This document shows, piece by piece, positions 1 through 8,049 of a stretch of 64,000 nucleotides of DNA. Numbering within the stretch: position 1 is the stretch's first letter; every line of letters begins with the position of its first letter. The translations under genes were made by a program, and so were the position numbers. Under the pieces are notes generated by a model. That model was given only the letters and a program-made list of their open reading frames with translations, searched no databases and was not told where the DNA came from. Source of the stretch: Rhodovulum sp. MB263 (lineage in GTDB: Bacteria > Pseudomonadota > Alphaproteobacteria > Rhodobacterales > Rhodobacteraceae); NCBI RefSeq assembly GCF_002073975.1, contig NZ_CP020384.1, positions 124,001 to 188,000 of the forward strand, in the 5' to 3' direction.

Positions 1-1
1 C

Positions 2-499
2 CTGCAGGGCGATGCGCCGCTGACGCCCGCCTGGTTCGTCGAGGATCTGGTGACGGGGCTGCGCGCCGATCCCGGTGCCGATCTGGCGACCCCGGTGCTG
101 CGCTGCGACGGGCAGGGGCTGAACGCGTTGCTGGAAGATCGCCGCGCGGGCCGGGTCGGCGGCACCACCGCCGTCTTCGGCGCGGGCAACCGGGCGCTCT
201 ATTTCTCGAAGGAGGTCATCCCCTATACCGGGCAGAACTATGCCGACACCGCGCCGACGCCGGTCTTTCACCATGTCGGGGTCTATGCCTACCGTCCCGC
301 GGCGCTCGAGACCTACCTTCGGCTTGCGCCGGGGCCGCTGGAAGGGCTCGAAGGGCTCGAACAGCTGCGCTTCCTCGAACATGGCCGGCCGGTCCTCTGC
401 GTCGAGGTAGCGGCGCGCGGCCGCCAGTTCTGGGAGTTGAACAACCCCACGGACGTTCCGCGGATCGAGGCGATGATGGCCGCGATGGGGATCGACTGA
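2..499 (+). CDS. kdsB: 3-deoxy-manno-octulosonate cytidylyltransferase, 3' part (partial)
   Basis: Activates Kdo as CMP-Kdo for LPS inner-core (and capsule) synthesis in the cytoplasm. The reading frame is open from base 2, so the start lies outside the window. The visible part begins with an LQGDAPL stretch that matches the VQGDEP motif of the family. It continues with ALYFSKEVIPY, the HHVGVYAYRP motif (substrate-binding region) and a GLEQLRFLEHG segment near the end, all in KdsB order. About 165 C-terminal residues of a roughly 250-residue protein are present. The internal ATG at 50 is not the start. kdsD, the earlier Kdo-pathway gene, lies at 6.2-7.2 kb. Confidence 0.93.
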   Translation: MQGDAPLTPAWFVEDLVTGLRADPGADLATPVLRCDGQGLNALLEDRRAGRVGGTTAVFGAGNRALYFSKEVIPYTGQNYADTAPTPVFHHVGVYAYRPAALETYLRLAPGPLEGLEGLEQLRFLEHGRPVLCVEVAARGRQFWELNNPTDVPRIEAMMAAMGID

Positions 500-617
500 G
501 ATGGGGCCCGCCTTGGCGGCCAGGGCGGCGAACCGGTGCGGCAGGATTCTGCCAACCGCTTCGCCGCATGGCGCGAAAACCGGCGAGCGTCATGAAATGT
601 TTCCAGTATCGGAATAA

Positions 618-641
618 CCCCGCCGAATTGTCGGGTTTTTT
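618..641 (+). terminator. possible rho-independent terminator after kdsB
   Basis: A short hairpin (CCCG paired with CGGG, with an interrupted extension inside) is followed directly by six T. It sits about 120 bp after the kdsB stop and before an AT-rich stretch (about 640-660) that could hold the galU promoter. The stem is only four strong pairs, so this is a tentative call. Confidence 0.35.
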
Positions 642-719
642 AATAAATAATATCGATGTTACGCGCCGGCCCGGTCAATATGGGCCGGGATGAAATGAAA
701 GCGACAAGCGAGTGAGATC

Positions 720-1622
720 ATGAACCGGCAAGTGACGAAGGCGGTTTTTCCCGTGGCGGGTCTTGGGACGCGTTTTCTTCCCGCGACGAAATCGATTCCG
801 AAGGAGATCATGACGCTGGTGGACCGGCCGCTGATCCAATACGCGATCGACGAGGCGCGGGCGGCCGGGATCACCGATTTCATCTTCGTGACCTCGCGCG
901 GCAAAAGCGCGCTCGAGGATTATTTCGACCACGCCCCGCATCTGGAGGACTCGCTGCGCTCGAGGGGCAAGGACGACCTGCTGGAGATCCTGCGCAGCAC
1001 CGACATGGAAAGCGGCGCGATCGCCTATATCCGCCAGAAGATGGCGATGGGGCTGGGCCATGCCGTGTGGTGTGCGCGGCGGCTGATCGGCAACGAGCCC
1101 TTCGCGGTGATCCTGCCCGATGACGTGATCGCGGCCGAGACGCCCTGCCTGCAGCAGATGACCGAGGCCTATCGCGAGACCGGCGCGAACATGGTGGCGG
1201 CGATGGAAGTGCCGCCCGAGAAGGCCTCGGCCTATGGCATTCTCGATGTCGCGCGGGACATGGGCGACAGGGTGCTGGTCAAGGGGATGGTCGAGAAGCC
1301 GAGCCTCGAGGAGGCGCCCTCGAACCTGGCGGTGATCGGGCGCTATATCCTGACGCCGAAGGTGCTGCACAATCTCGACCAGAACCTGCGCCGCGAGCGG
1401 TTCGGGGCCGGGGGCGAGCTGCAGCTGACCGACGCCATCGCAGAGGAGATCGACGGGCAGGGGGTGTACGGTTACCGCTTCGCGGGGCAGCGCTTCGATT
1501 GCGGCTCGAAGGCGGGGTTCCTGCAGGCGACGGTATCCTTCGCGCTGGCGCGGCCCGAGCTGAAGGGCGAGTTCGAGGACTACCTGCGCGCCCGGTTCGC
1601 CCGGCCGGAGGCGGCGGAATAG
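720..1622 (+). CDS. galU: UTP--glucose-1-phosphate uridylyltransferase
   Basis: Makes UDP-glucose from UTP and glucose-1-phosphate, feeding LPS, exopolysaccharide and osmoprotectant synthesis. The 300-residue length is normal for bacterial GalU. The N-terminal nucleotide-binding signature AGLGTRFLPATKSIPKE spans residues 13-29, and a VEKP motif lies in the second half. The ATG at 720 is the only start that keeps the full signature at its usual distance. galE begins five bases after the stop, so the two form a UDP-glucose/UDP-galactose operon. Confidence 0.97.
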   Translation: MNRQVTKAVFPVAGLGTRFLPATKSIPKEIMTLVDRPLIQYAIDEARAAGITDFIFVTSRGKSALEDYFDHAPHLEDSLRSRGKDDLLEILRSTDMESGAIAYIRQKMAMGLGHAVWCARRLIGNEPFAVILPDDVIAAETPCLQQMTEAYRETGANMVAAMEVPPEKASAYGILDVARDMGDRVLVKGMVEKPSLEEAPSNLAVIGRYILTPKVLHNLDQNLRRERFGAGGELQLTDAIAEEIDGQGVYGYRFAGQRFDCGSKAGFLQATVSFALARPELKGEFEDYLRARFARPEAAE

Positions 1623-1626
1623 GTCG

Positions 1627-2610
1627 ATGGCGCATGTTCTGGTGACGGGCGGGGCGGGCTATATCGGCGCCCATGCCTGCAAGGCGCTCGCGCGCGCGGG
1701 CCATGTGCCGGTGTGCTATGACAATCTCTCGACCGGCTGGGCCGAGGCGGTGAAGTTCGGCCCGTTCGAACGCGGCGATCTGGCCGACCGGGCGCGGCTT
1801 GACGCGGTCTTTGCGGCCTACCGACCCGTGGGCGTGATGCATTTCGCGGCCTTCAGCCAGGTCGGCGAGGCGATGCGCGACCCGGGCAAGTACTGGCGCA
1901 ACAATGTCGGAGGCTCGCTTGCGCTGATCGAGGCGGCGGTGGCGGCGGGTTGCCTCGACATGGTCTTTTCCTCGACCTGCGCGGTCTATGGCGACCAGGA
2001 CGGGGTGACGCTGGACGAGGACAGCGCCCAGGCGCCGCTGAACGCCTATGGCGCGTCCAAGCGCGCGATCGAGGACATGCTGCGCGACTTCGAGGCAAGT
2101 CACGGGCTGAACTCGGTGATCTTCCGCTATTTCAACGTGGCGGGCGCGGATCCCGAGGGCGAGGTCGGCGAGGCGCACGACCCCGAGACCCATCTGATCC
2201 CCGTGATGCTCGAGGCGATCGAGGGCCGGCGCCCGGCGCTGACGATCCACGGCACCGATTATCCGACGCCGGACGGGACCTGCATCCGCGACTATATCCA
2301 TGTCAGCGATCTGGTGGCGGCGCATGTTCTTGGTCTGGGCTGGCTGCTGGCGGGCAAGGGCAGCCGGGTCTTCAACCTCGGCACCGGGACCGGCTATTCG
2401 GTGCGCGAGGTGATCGAGGCGGCGCAGGCGGTCACCGGCTGTTCAGTGCCCCATTCCGAGGGGCCGCGCCGGGGCGGCGACGCGGTGCGGCTGGTCTCGG
2501 GCAGCGCCCGCGCCGAAACAGAGCTTGGCTGGAGCCCGACCCGCTCGGACCTGCCGACCATGATCGAGGATGCCTGGAAATGGTTCCGCGGCGGAGGCTA
2601 TGCAACCTGA
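1627..2610 (+). CDS. galE: UDP-glucose 4-epimerase
   Basis: Interconverts UDP-glucose and UDP-galactose with bound NAD. It is an extended short-chain dehydrogenase of 327 residues, full length for GalE. The Rossmann motif TGGAGYIG is at residues 7-14, the catalytic SST is near 115-117, and YxxxK is Y141/K145. It directly follows galU. A second, truncated galE start is fused to a glycosyltransferase fragment at 52.7 kb. The 261 bases between this gene and convergent ptsN hold no gene. A 6-bp hairpin (TCGGCC/GGCCGA, 2852-2867) next to the ptsN stop may help terminate transcription, but it has no T tract. Confidence 0.97.
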   Translation: MAHVLVTGGAGYIGAHACKALARAGHVPVCYDNLSTGWAEAVKFGPFERGDLADRARLDAVFAAYRPVGVMHFAAFSQVGEAMRDPGKYWRNNVGGSLALIEAAVAAGCLDMVFSSTCAVYGDQDGVTLDEDSAQAPLNAYGASKRAIEDMLRDFEASHGLNSVIFRYFNVAGADPEGEVGEAHDPETHLIPVMLEAIEGRRPALTIHGTDYPTPDGTCIRDYIHVSDLVAAHVLGLGWLLAGKGSRVFNLGTGTGYSVREVIEAAQAVTGCSVPHSEGPRRGGDAVRLVSGSARAETELGWSPTRSDLPTMIEDAWKWFRGGGYAT

Positions 2611-2871
2611 CACGGGGGGCGAGGGGCCGGTGCCCCCGCCTTCGCTTCGCCGCGCATGCTCGGGTCGCCCCGATCCCGTAAGGGCCGCTTGCGCCGATCC
2701 GGTGCCTGCGGGCCGGGCGACGGACTGGTCGTTCCAATCCGCCAGTCCCGGTCCGTGGCGCGACAGGGCAGGCATGCCGGACGCGCCCCGATGATCGGGG
2801 CCATCGTCAGCGGTCTCTAGCTGCAACGATCCGGGTCTTCGGGGGCAGAGGTCGGCCCGCAGGCCGATCGA

Positions 2872-3336
2872 TCAGGCTGCCTGAGACGCCGCCGCCTCGG
2901 TCAGGACCGCATGCAGCGTGGCCGGGTCTGTATTGGCGCGCAGCTTGGCGCAGATCGTGCTGTCACGCAGGGTGCGCGAGACCAGCGCCAGCGCCTTGAG
3001 GTGATCGACGCCGGAATCCTGCGGCGCGAACAAGGCGAAGATCAGGTCGACCGGCTGGCGGTCGACGGCGCCGAAATCGATCGCCTTTTCCAGCCGGATG
3101 AAGGCGCCGCGGACCCGGTCGATTCCGGAGAGCCGGGCATGCGGCAGGGCGACGCCCTGGCCGACACCCGTCGGCCCGAGGCTTTCGCGTTCCTGCAAGG
3201 CGTCGACCGCGTCTCCAGGGGGAAGGGCATAGGCCGCGTGGGCGACCTCTCCGAGTTCCTGGAACAGCCGCTTCTTGCTGGACATGGTGCCAAAGACGCG
3301 GACGGCTTCGGGGGTGATGAGCGTGGATAGCTGCAT
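2872..3336 (-). CDS. ptsN: PTS IIA-like nitrogen regulatory protein (EIIA-Ntr)
   Basis: This is the phosphoryl-acceptor protein of the nitrogen PTS, a regulatory relay (PtsP-NPr-EIIANtr) that does not transport sugar. The 154 residues form one EIIA fold. The phosphorylated histidine is H66, in the GVALPHARL motif. It lies 60 bases downstream of hpf on the same strand, the usual hpf-ptsN pair. In many proteobacteria rpoN lies just before this pair, but no rpoN is present here. The 3' end converges with galE. Confidence 0.95.
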   Translation of the reverse strand: MQLSTLITPEAVRVFGTMSSKKRLFQELGEVAHAAYALPPGDAVDALQERESLGPTGVGQGVALPHARLSGIDRVRGAFIRLEKAIDFGAVDRQPVDLIFALFAPQDSGVDHLKALALVSRTLRDSTICAKLRANTDPATLHAVLTEAAASQAA

Positions 3337-3396
3337 GTCACTCTCGCTTCGGACGCGCCGCGCCCGGGATAAGGGCGCGGCCTGGTCAGCTGCGGG

Positions 3397-3954
3397 TCAG
3401 GGCTCGATCCAGCCCACATTCCCGTCTTCGCGGGCATGCACGACGTTGATCTTGCCCGTCTTTTCGTTGCGGAACACCAGAAGCGGAGCGCTTGTCAGTT
3501 CCATCTGCATGACCGCCTCGCCCACGGAAATCGACGGAATCTGGGTTTCCATCTCGGCGATGATCATCGGCTGGAGACTGTCGGTCTCGTCCCCTTCCTC
3601 GGTCGAGGCAAGGATATAGGCCGAACCGCCGGAAAGCTCCACAGGTTCCGAGCGGTCGCGGTGATGGTCCTTCAGCCGGCGCTTGTGGCGGCGCAGCTGC
3701 TTTTCCATCTTGTCGCAGCAGCTGTCGAAGGCGGCATAGATCTCTGTCGCCTGGGCGCTCGCCTGAGCGGTCAGGCCGGTCGACAGATGCACTGTCGCTT
3801 CGCAGACATATTGATGGGCATTGCGCGAGAAGACGACATTGGCGTCGGTTGCCCGGTCGGCATATTTCGAGACCGCCGCGCTCAGCTCGTCCTTGACATG
3901 GGTCTGCAGAGCCTCGCCGATATCGATCTGTTTGCCGCTGATCTGGTACAGCAT
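3397..3954 (-). CDS. hpf: ribosome hibernation promoting factor, long form
   Basis: Binds the 30S decoding region in starved or stationary cells and, in the long form, dimerises ribosomes into 100S particles. The 185-residue protein has an N-terminal HPF/RaiA domain (about 1-105, with a basic RRHKRRLK stretch at its end). A linker follows, then the conserved C-terminal dimerisation domain (about 125-185, including a PLLVFRNEKTGKINVV stretch). Start ATG 3954 follows a good AGGAGGA ribosome site. A 345-base gap separates it from lptB, so it probably has its own promoter and is then cotranscribed with ptsN. Confidence 0.95.
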   Translation of the reverse strand: MLYQISGKQIDIGEALQTHVKDELSAAVSKYADRATDANVVFSRNAHQYVCEATVHLSTGLTAQASAQATEIYAAFDSCCDKMEKQLRRHKRRLKDHHRDRSEPVELSGGSAYILASTEEGDETDSLQPMIIAEMETQIPSISVGEAVMQMELTSAPLLVFRNEKTGKINVVHAREDGNVGWIEP

Positions 3955-4299
3955 TGTTCCTCCTGAGATTGCCTGCAGACGCAGGGTTGCCCTCCGTTAA
4001 GGCCGGGGCGCGGCGGGGTCAACGGGAACAAGGAGTTCGGTCACCGTGTTCAGCCGTTCCGCGCCTGCGGCCGGCGCATGGCGGAAGGATCTGGCGTCAC
4101 GCGCATTTGGCGCCAGATCGCCCGGCGATGTCAACGGTCCCGCCATGGCGCCGGCCGGTGATGTCGCCGCCGGACAACAGCGCCCGTCGCGGCCGGCCGG
4201 GAGAGGCGGGCAGACCCCCGGCAGATCCCCGGCGCGACGCCCGGCCGCGCCCGGCTGCGGCAGACAGAAGCAGATGATTCGATCTGGTCGCGGGCGGGG
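3955..4299. other. 345-base gap between lptB and hpf
   Basis: No convincing gene is present on either strand. The hpf ribosome site lies at its left end, and a strong hairpin (4088-4119) is in the middle. In other proteobacteria rpoN occupies this place between lptB and hpf. I see no sigma-54-like coding sequence or remnant. Confidence 0.6.
4088..4119 (-). promoter_or_regulatory. strong inverted repeat upstream of hpf
   Basis: GATCTGGCG (4088-4096) and CGCCAGATC (4111-4119) are perfect inverted repeats. The stem extends inward by a T:G wobble, C:G and A:T to about 12 pairs with an 8-base loop. There is no T run on either side, so it is not a standard terminator. It could be an operator, an RNA processing site between lptB and hpf, or part of the hpf 5' leader. 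Confidence 0.5.
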
Positions 4300-5064
4300 T
4301 CAGGTGATGCGGAAACTCTGGCCGAGATAGACCCGGCGCACGTTCTCGTCGCGGATCACTTCCTGGGTGGTCCCGCTCATCAGCACCCTGCCGTCGTGCA
4401 GGATATAGGCGCGGTCGACGATTTCCAGCGTTTCGCGGACATTGTGGTCGGTGATCAGAACGCCGATGCCCCGGGTCTTGAGATCGGCGACCAGGGCGCG
4501 GATTTCGCCGACCGCAATCGGGTCGACCCCGGCGAAGGGCTCGTCGAGCAGCAGATAGCTGGGGTTGGCGGCAAGACAGCGCGCGATCTCGACCCGGCGC
4601 CGCTCGCCGCCCGACAGCGACAGCGCGGGCGCGCGGCGCAGATGCTCGATGGAGAATTCCGACAGCAGTTCCTCGAGGCGCTCGCGGCGCTTGTGGCGGT
4701 CAGGTTCGACGATCTCGAGCACAGCCCTGATATTGTCCTCGACATTCAGCCCGCGAAATATCGAGACCTCCTGCGGCAGGTAGCCGATGCCCAGCCGGGC
4801 GCGGCGATACATCGGCAGCATGGTCACGTCGCGGCCGTCGAGCAGGACCTTGCCGCCCTCGGGCGTCAGCAGCCCGGCCACGGCATAGAAACAGGTGGTC
4901 TTGCCCGAGCCGTTCGGGCCGAGCAGCGCGACCACCTCGCCGCGGTCGAGCCGGAGGCTGACATCGCGGATCACCGGGCGGCGGCGATAGCTCTTGCGCA
5001 GATCGACGATCCGCAATCCGCCGGTGGGGCCGGGCATGTCGAAGGCTGTCGTGCCGTCGGCCAT
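4300..5064 (-). CDS. lptB: LPS export ABC transporter ATP-binding protein
   Basis: The ATPase that powers LptB2FGC, which extracts LPS from the inner membrane. In the 254-residue form the Walker A is GPNGSGKT at residues 49-56, the signature SLSGGE is at 149-154, the Walker B LLLDE is at 171-175, and the switch histidine is near H207. All are intact. The ATG at 5064 shares one base with the lptA stop (TGATG). A GTG one codon earlier is also possible. It is the last gene of the kdsD-lptC-lptA-lptB run. Confidence 0.96.
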   Translation of the reverse strand: MADGTTAFDMPGPTGGLRIVDLRKSYRRRPVIRDVSLRLDRGEVVALLGPNGSGKTTCFYAVAGLLTPEGGKVLLDGRDVTMLPMYRRARLGIGYLPQEVSIFRGLNVEDNIRAVLEIVEPDRHKRRERLEELLSEFSIEHLRRAPALSLSGGERRRVEIARCLAANPSYLLLDEPFAGVDPIAVGEIRALVADLKTRGIGVLITDHNVRETLEIVDRAYILHDGRVLMSGTTQEVIRDENVRRVYLGQSFRIT

Positions 5065-5570
5065 CACTTCTTGTCCGAAGGGGTCAGAACGGTGCGCACG
5101 CGGCCCTCCATGGCGCCGGTGCCGCGGGTGAGATCGACCACCAACCTCTGGCCCTCGATCGCATTGCCATCCTGGGTCAGGAGCACATTTCCGGTCATCA
5201 CGACGGTCGCCGCGCCGATATCGTAGACGGCCTCCTGTGCCTCGGCCGCTTCGGCGCCCAGCGTCAGCACGACCGAGCCCGACGCTTCGAGCCGCGAGAT
5301 CTTGCCGCTGCCAGCGCCGCCCGCGCCATAGACGACCAGCATCCGTTCGGCCGCGAGGCGCATCTGCCCCTGGCCCACCACCACATCGCCCGTGAAGACG
5401 GCGGTGCCGTCGCCCTGATCGACGCTGAGGCTCTCGGCGGTGACCTCGACCGGCAGCGAGGAATCGTGTTCGAGCGCCCCAAAGGCGATTTCGGCTCCCT
5501 GCGCCCCGGCCCCTGCCGGGATCGCCAGGACCAGAGCCAGCGCCGCCAGACCTGCGCGTACCGACAACAT
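5064..5570 (-). CDS. lptA: LPS transport periplasmic protein
   Basis: Periplasmic bridge subunit of the Lpt machinery that carries LPS from LptC towards LptD. I start it at ATG 5570, giving 168 residues. This start follows an AAAGGA ribosome site and opens a clean Sec signal peptide (LSVRAG, hydrophobic core, cleavage near AGA-QG). A longer start at 5600 would overlap lptC by 17 bases and place ten residues before the signal. The mature part carries the OstA-like beta-strand pattern (VEVTAESLSVDQGDGTAVFTG type). Confidence 0.93.
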   Translation of the reverse strand: MLSVRAGLAALALVLAIPAGAGAQGAEIAFGALEHDSSLPVEVTAESLSVDQGDGTAVFTGDVVVGQGQMRLAAERMLVVYGAGGAGSGKISRLEASGSVVLTLGAEAAEAQEAVYDIGAATVVMTGNVLLTQDGNAIEGQRLVVDLTRGTGAMEGRVRTVLTPSDKK

Positions 5571-5583
5571 CGGATCCTTTCCG

Positions 5584-6201
5584 CTAGTTTTCGGGCTCAT
5601 ATACCAGCCTCACGCCATCCTTGAAAACCAGAAGATACCTGCCCTCGTGATCGGGGTCGGCGCGGAGCGTCATGCGTCCTGCCTCGATCCGGCCAGGCGG
5701 CCCGTCCGCGTTCACCGGCCCGTCGGCCTCGACATCGGTATCCGCGAAGGCCGAGCGCAGGCGGTCTGTCTCGATTCTGTAGCCAGTCGAGGTCGAGATC
5801 CGGGCATCGCCCTCCAGCACGGCCACCTGATCGGCGGTGTCGACCGAACCGGTCCTGGCTTCGATTTCGGCCGAGCTGCCATCGGGCAGATCGAGCCGTG
5901 CCTGCATGTTCGAGGCCTCGCTCCGGCCGGGGCTGTCGGGATCGGCCCTGGCCGTGTCGGCCCGCACCGAGATCGCCGTACCGTCGCGGGTGACGCCTGC
6001 ATAGTTGGGCGCGCCCAGCCGCTGGTCGCGCAGGATCCCCTCGATCTCGACCTTCGCATAGGGCGGCAGCCCGTCTTCGCCGCCCTTGCCATGGTCGCGC
6101 GAGATCATGAAAATTGTCGACAACAGACCCAGCGCGGCCAGCGGAAGCACGATCTTGGCCGCCGCGATGAACCGGGAATAGGCGTTGTCATGGGCCTGCA
6201 T
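5584..6201 (-). CDS. lptC: LPS export ABC transporter periplasmic protein LptC
   Basis: Membrane-anchored partner that receives LPS from LptB2FG and hands it to LptA. It has 205 residues with one N-terminal membrane segment (about 13-33) followed by a periplasmic beta-rich LptC/OstA-like domain. Position between kdsD and lptA and the architecture support the call. Sequence conservation in LptC is generally low, so context matters. It starts three bases after the kdsD stop. Confidence 0.92.
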   Translation of the reverse strand: MQAHDNAYSRFIAAAKIVLPLAALGLLSTIFMISRDHGKGGEDGLPPYAKVEIEGILRDQRLGAPNYAGVTRDGTAISVRADTARADPDSPGRSEASNMQARLDLPDGSSAEIEARTGSVDTADQVAVLEGDARISTSTGYRIETDRLRSAFADTDVEADGPVNADGPPGRIEAGRMTLRADPDHEGRYLLVFKDGVRLVYEPEN

Positions 6202-6204
6202 GCG

Positions 6205-7164
6205 TCATGCGACCCCGGCGCGCAGGCAGTCATGGATATGGAGGATGCCGCCCGGCCGCCCGTCCGCCCCGACGGCGAAGAGGCAGGTGATCTTGCGTTC
6301 GTTCATCAGCGCCACCGCCTTCTCGGCCAGCACGTCGGGCGAGATGGTCAGCGGGTTGGCGGTCATCACCTCGTCGACGCTGCGTTCGAGCAGGCCCGCC
6401 ATGTGGCGGCGAAGGTCGCCATCGGTCACGACCCCGGCCAGCCGGCCGTCAGGGGTGGTCACGCCGACCACGCCAAAGCTCTTGCGGCTCATCACGATCA
6501 GCGCCTCGGCCATGCCGGTGCCCGTCGCGACCAGCGGAATGTCCTCGCCCTTGTGCATCAGGTCCGCGACCTTCGACAGCCGCGCGCCCAGCTTGCCGCC
6601 GGGGTGGAATTCGCGGAAATGCTCGGGCGTGAACTGGCGGTGCTCCATCAGCGCCACGGCCAGCGCGTCGCCAAGCGCCAGCGTCATCGTCGTCGAGGTG
6701 GTGGGGGCCAGGCCCATCGGGCAGGCCTCGTCGGCGGATGGCAGCAGCAGCGCCACATCGGCCTGGCGCAACAGCGTGCTGCGGGGCCGGCCCGCGACCC
6801 CGATCAGCGGAATGCCGAAGCGGCGGGTATAGGCCACGATATCGGCCAGCTCGGGCGTCTCGCCCGAATTCGACAGGACGAGGCAGACATCGCCCCGCGC
6901 CACCATGCCCAGATCGCCATGGCTGGCTTCGGCGGGGTGGACGAAATGGGCGGGCGTTCCGGTCGAGGCGAAGGTCGCCGCGATCTTGCGCGCCACATGG
7001 CCCGACTTGCCCATGCCCGAGACGATGACCCGGCCGGTGGCGCCGAGGATGGTCTCGACGGCGCGGATGAACTCCTGGTCGAGGCCCTCGGCTAGGCGAT
7101 GGACGGCGTCGGCCTCGATCCGCAGGACGCGGCGGCCGATGGACAGGCAGGTTTCGGGTGTCAT
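6205..7164 (-). CDS. kdsD: D-arabinose 5-phosphate isomerase (KpsF/GutQ family)
   Basis: Converts ribulose-5-phosphate to arabinose-5-phosphate, the first committed step to Kdo. The 319-residue protein has an N-terminal SIS domain (about 35-170, with GMGKSGHVARKIAATFASTG and an SNSGETPEL loop). Two CBS domains follow (about 200-319). It sits upstream of lptCAB and downstream of rnd on the same strand, linking Kdo supply to LPS export. The start ATG is four bases after the rnd stop. Confidence 0.95.
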   Translation of the reverse strand: MTPETCLSIGRRVLRIEADAVHRLAEGLDQEFIRAVETILGATGRVIVSGMGKSGHVARKIAATFASTGTPAHFVHPAEASHGDLGMVARGDVCLVLSNSGETPELADIVAYTRRFGIPLIGVAGRPRSTLLRQADVALLLPSADEACPMGLAPTTSTTMTLALGDALAVALMEHRQFTPEHFREFHPGGKLGARLSKVADLMHKGEDIPLVATGTGMAEALIVMSRKSFGVVGVTTPDGRLAGVVTDGDLRRHMAGLLERSVDEVMTANPLTISPDVLAEKAVALMNERKITCLFAVGADGRPGGILHIHDCLRAGVA

Positions 7165-7168
7165 GGTC

Positions 7169-7780
7169 TCAATGTGCGAAGATGTCGGTCTCGGGCCAAC
7201 CGGAAAGGTCGAGCCGGGCCCGGGTGGGCAGGAAATCGAAACAGGCCCGGGCGATCTCGCTGCGGCCCTCGCGGGCCAGCATGCCGTCCAGCACCTCTTT
7301 CAGACGGTGCAGGTAGAGCACGTCCGAGGCGGCATAGTCGAGCTGCGCCGGGCTCAGCATGGCCGCGCCCCAGTCCGAGCTTTGCTGCTGTTTCGATATG
7401 TCGATCTCGAGCAGTTCCTGCAGCAGGTATTTCAGCCCGTGCCGGTCGGTATAGGTGCGCACCAGCTTCGAGGCGATCTTGGTGCAATAGACCGGCGCGG
7501 TGGTCACGCCGAAGGTATGTTCGAGAATCGCGATGTCGAATCGGCCGAAATGGAACAGCTTCAGCGTGTCCGGGTCGGCCAGCATCCGGGTCAGATTCGG
7601 CGCCTCGGTCTGGCCCTGGGCGATCTGCACCATATGCGCGTCGCCGTCGCCCGCCGACATCTGCACGAGGCAGAGCCGGTCTCGATGCGGGTTGAGCCCC
7701 ATCGTCTCGCAGTCGATGGCAACAATGGACCCGAGATCGAGATCGTCGGGCAGGTCATGCTTATGAAGGAAATTCGCCAC
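7169..7780 (-). CDS. rnd: ribonuclease D (DEDDy 3'-5' exonuclease)
   Basis: Trims RNA 3' ends, especially tRNA precursors. From GTG 7780 it is 203 residues. The exonuclease metal ligands are D23 and E25 (IDCET), D82 (RFDIAILEH), and the Y149/D153 pair (DYAASDVLYL), so the DEDDy set is complete. Only the catalytic domain is present. The C-terminal HRDC domains of E. coli RNase D are missing, which is common for short alphaproteobacterial versions. The GTG follows AGGGGA. The open frame runs further upstream, but that part is the tRNA-Leu gene read as protein. kdsD follows closely. Confidence 0.92.
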   Translation of the reverse strand: MANFLHKHDLPDDLDLGSIVAIDCETMGLNPHRDRLCLVQMSAGDGDAHMVQIAQGQTEAPNLTRMLADPDTLKLFHFGRFDIAILEHTFGVTTAPVYCTKIASKLVRTYTDRHGLKYLLQELLEIDISKQQQSSDWGAAMLSPAQLDYAASDVLYLHRLKEVLDGMLAREGRSEIARACFDFLPTRARLDLSGWPETDIFAH

Positions 7781-7822
7781 GTCTTCCCCTGACTTTAGGG
7801 GAAATCCCCCGGCTATTGGGGT

Positions 7823-7909
7823 TGGTGCCCAGGAGAGGACTCGAACCTCCACGTCCTTGCGAACACTAGCACCTGAAGCTAGCGCGTCTACCAATTCCGC
7901 CACCTGGGC
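7823..7909 (-). tRNA. tRNA-Leu (anticodon CAG)
   Basis: An 87-nt class II tRNA with a perfect 7-bp acceptor stem (GCCCAGG/CCTGGGC), D arm with TTGGTAGA, a long variable arm, and T arm with TTCGAGT. The anticodon loop is TTCAGGT, placing the anticodon CAG (opposite bases 7873-7875). It reads CUG. The 3' CCA is encoded. It lies 42 bases upstream of rnd on the same strand, so the tRNA and the exonuclease mRNA may share a transcript. Confidence 0.97.
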
Positions 7910-8049
7910 AGGTGTCGTGAGGCGGTGATCTATAGGTGCCCGCAGACGGTGTCAACGACGATTTTCGCATTTCGATACGATCTCTTGCTTGGGGCGCCCG
8001 GCCCCTATATTCGGTTGCATACCATCATATGCCAGGGAGGCGTATCTCC

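Noticed and set aside
7781-7903. Longer N-terminus for RNase D starting at 7903
   Set aside because: Those 41 codons read the tRNA-Leu gene and its trailer; the GTG at 7780 has a ribosome site and gives the normal family start.
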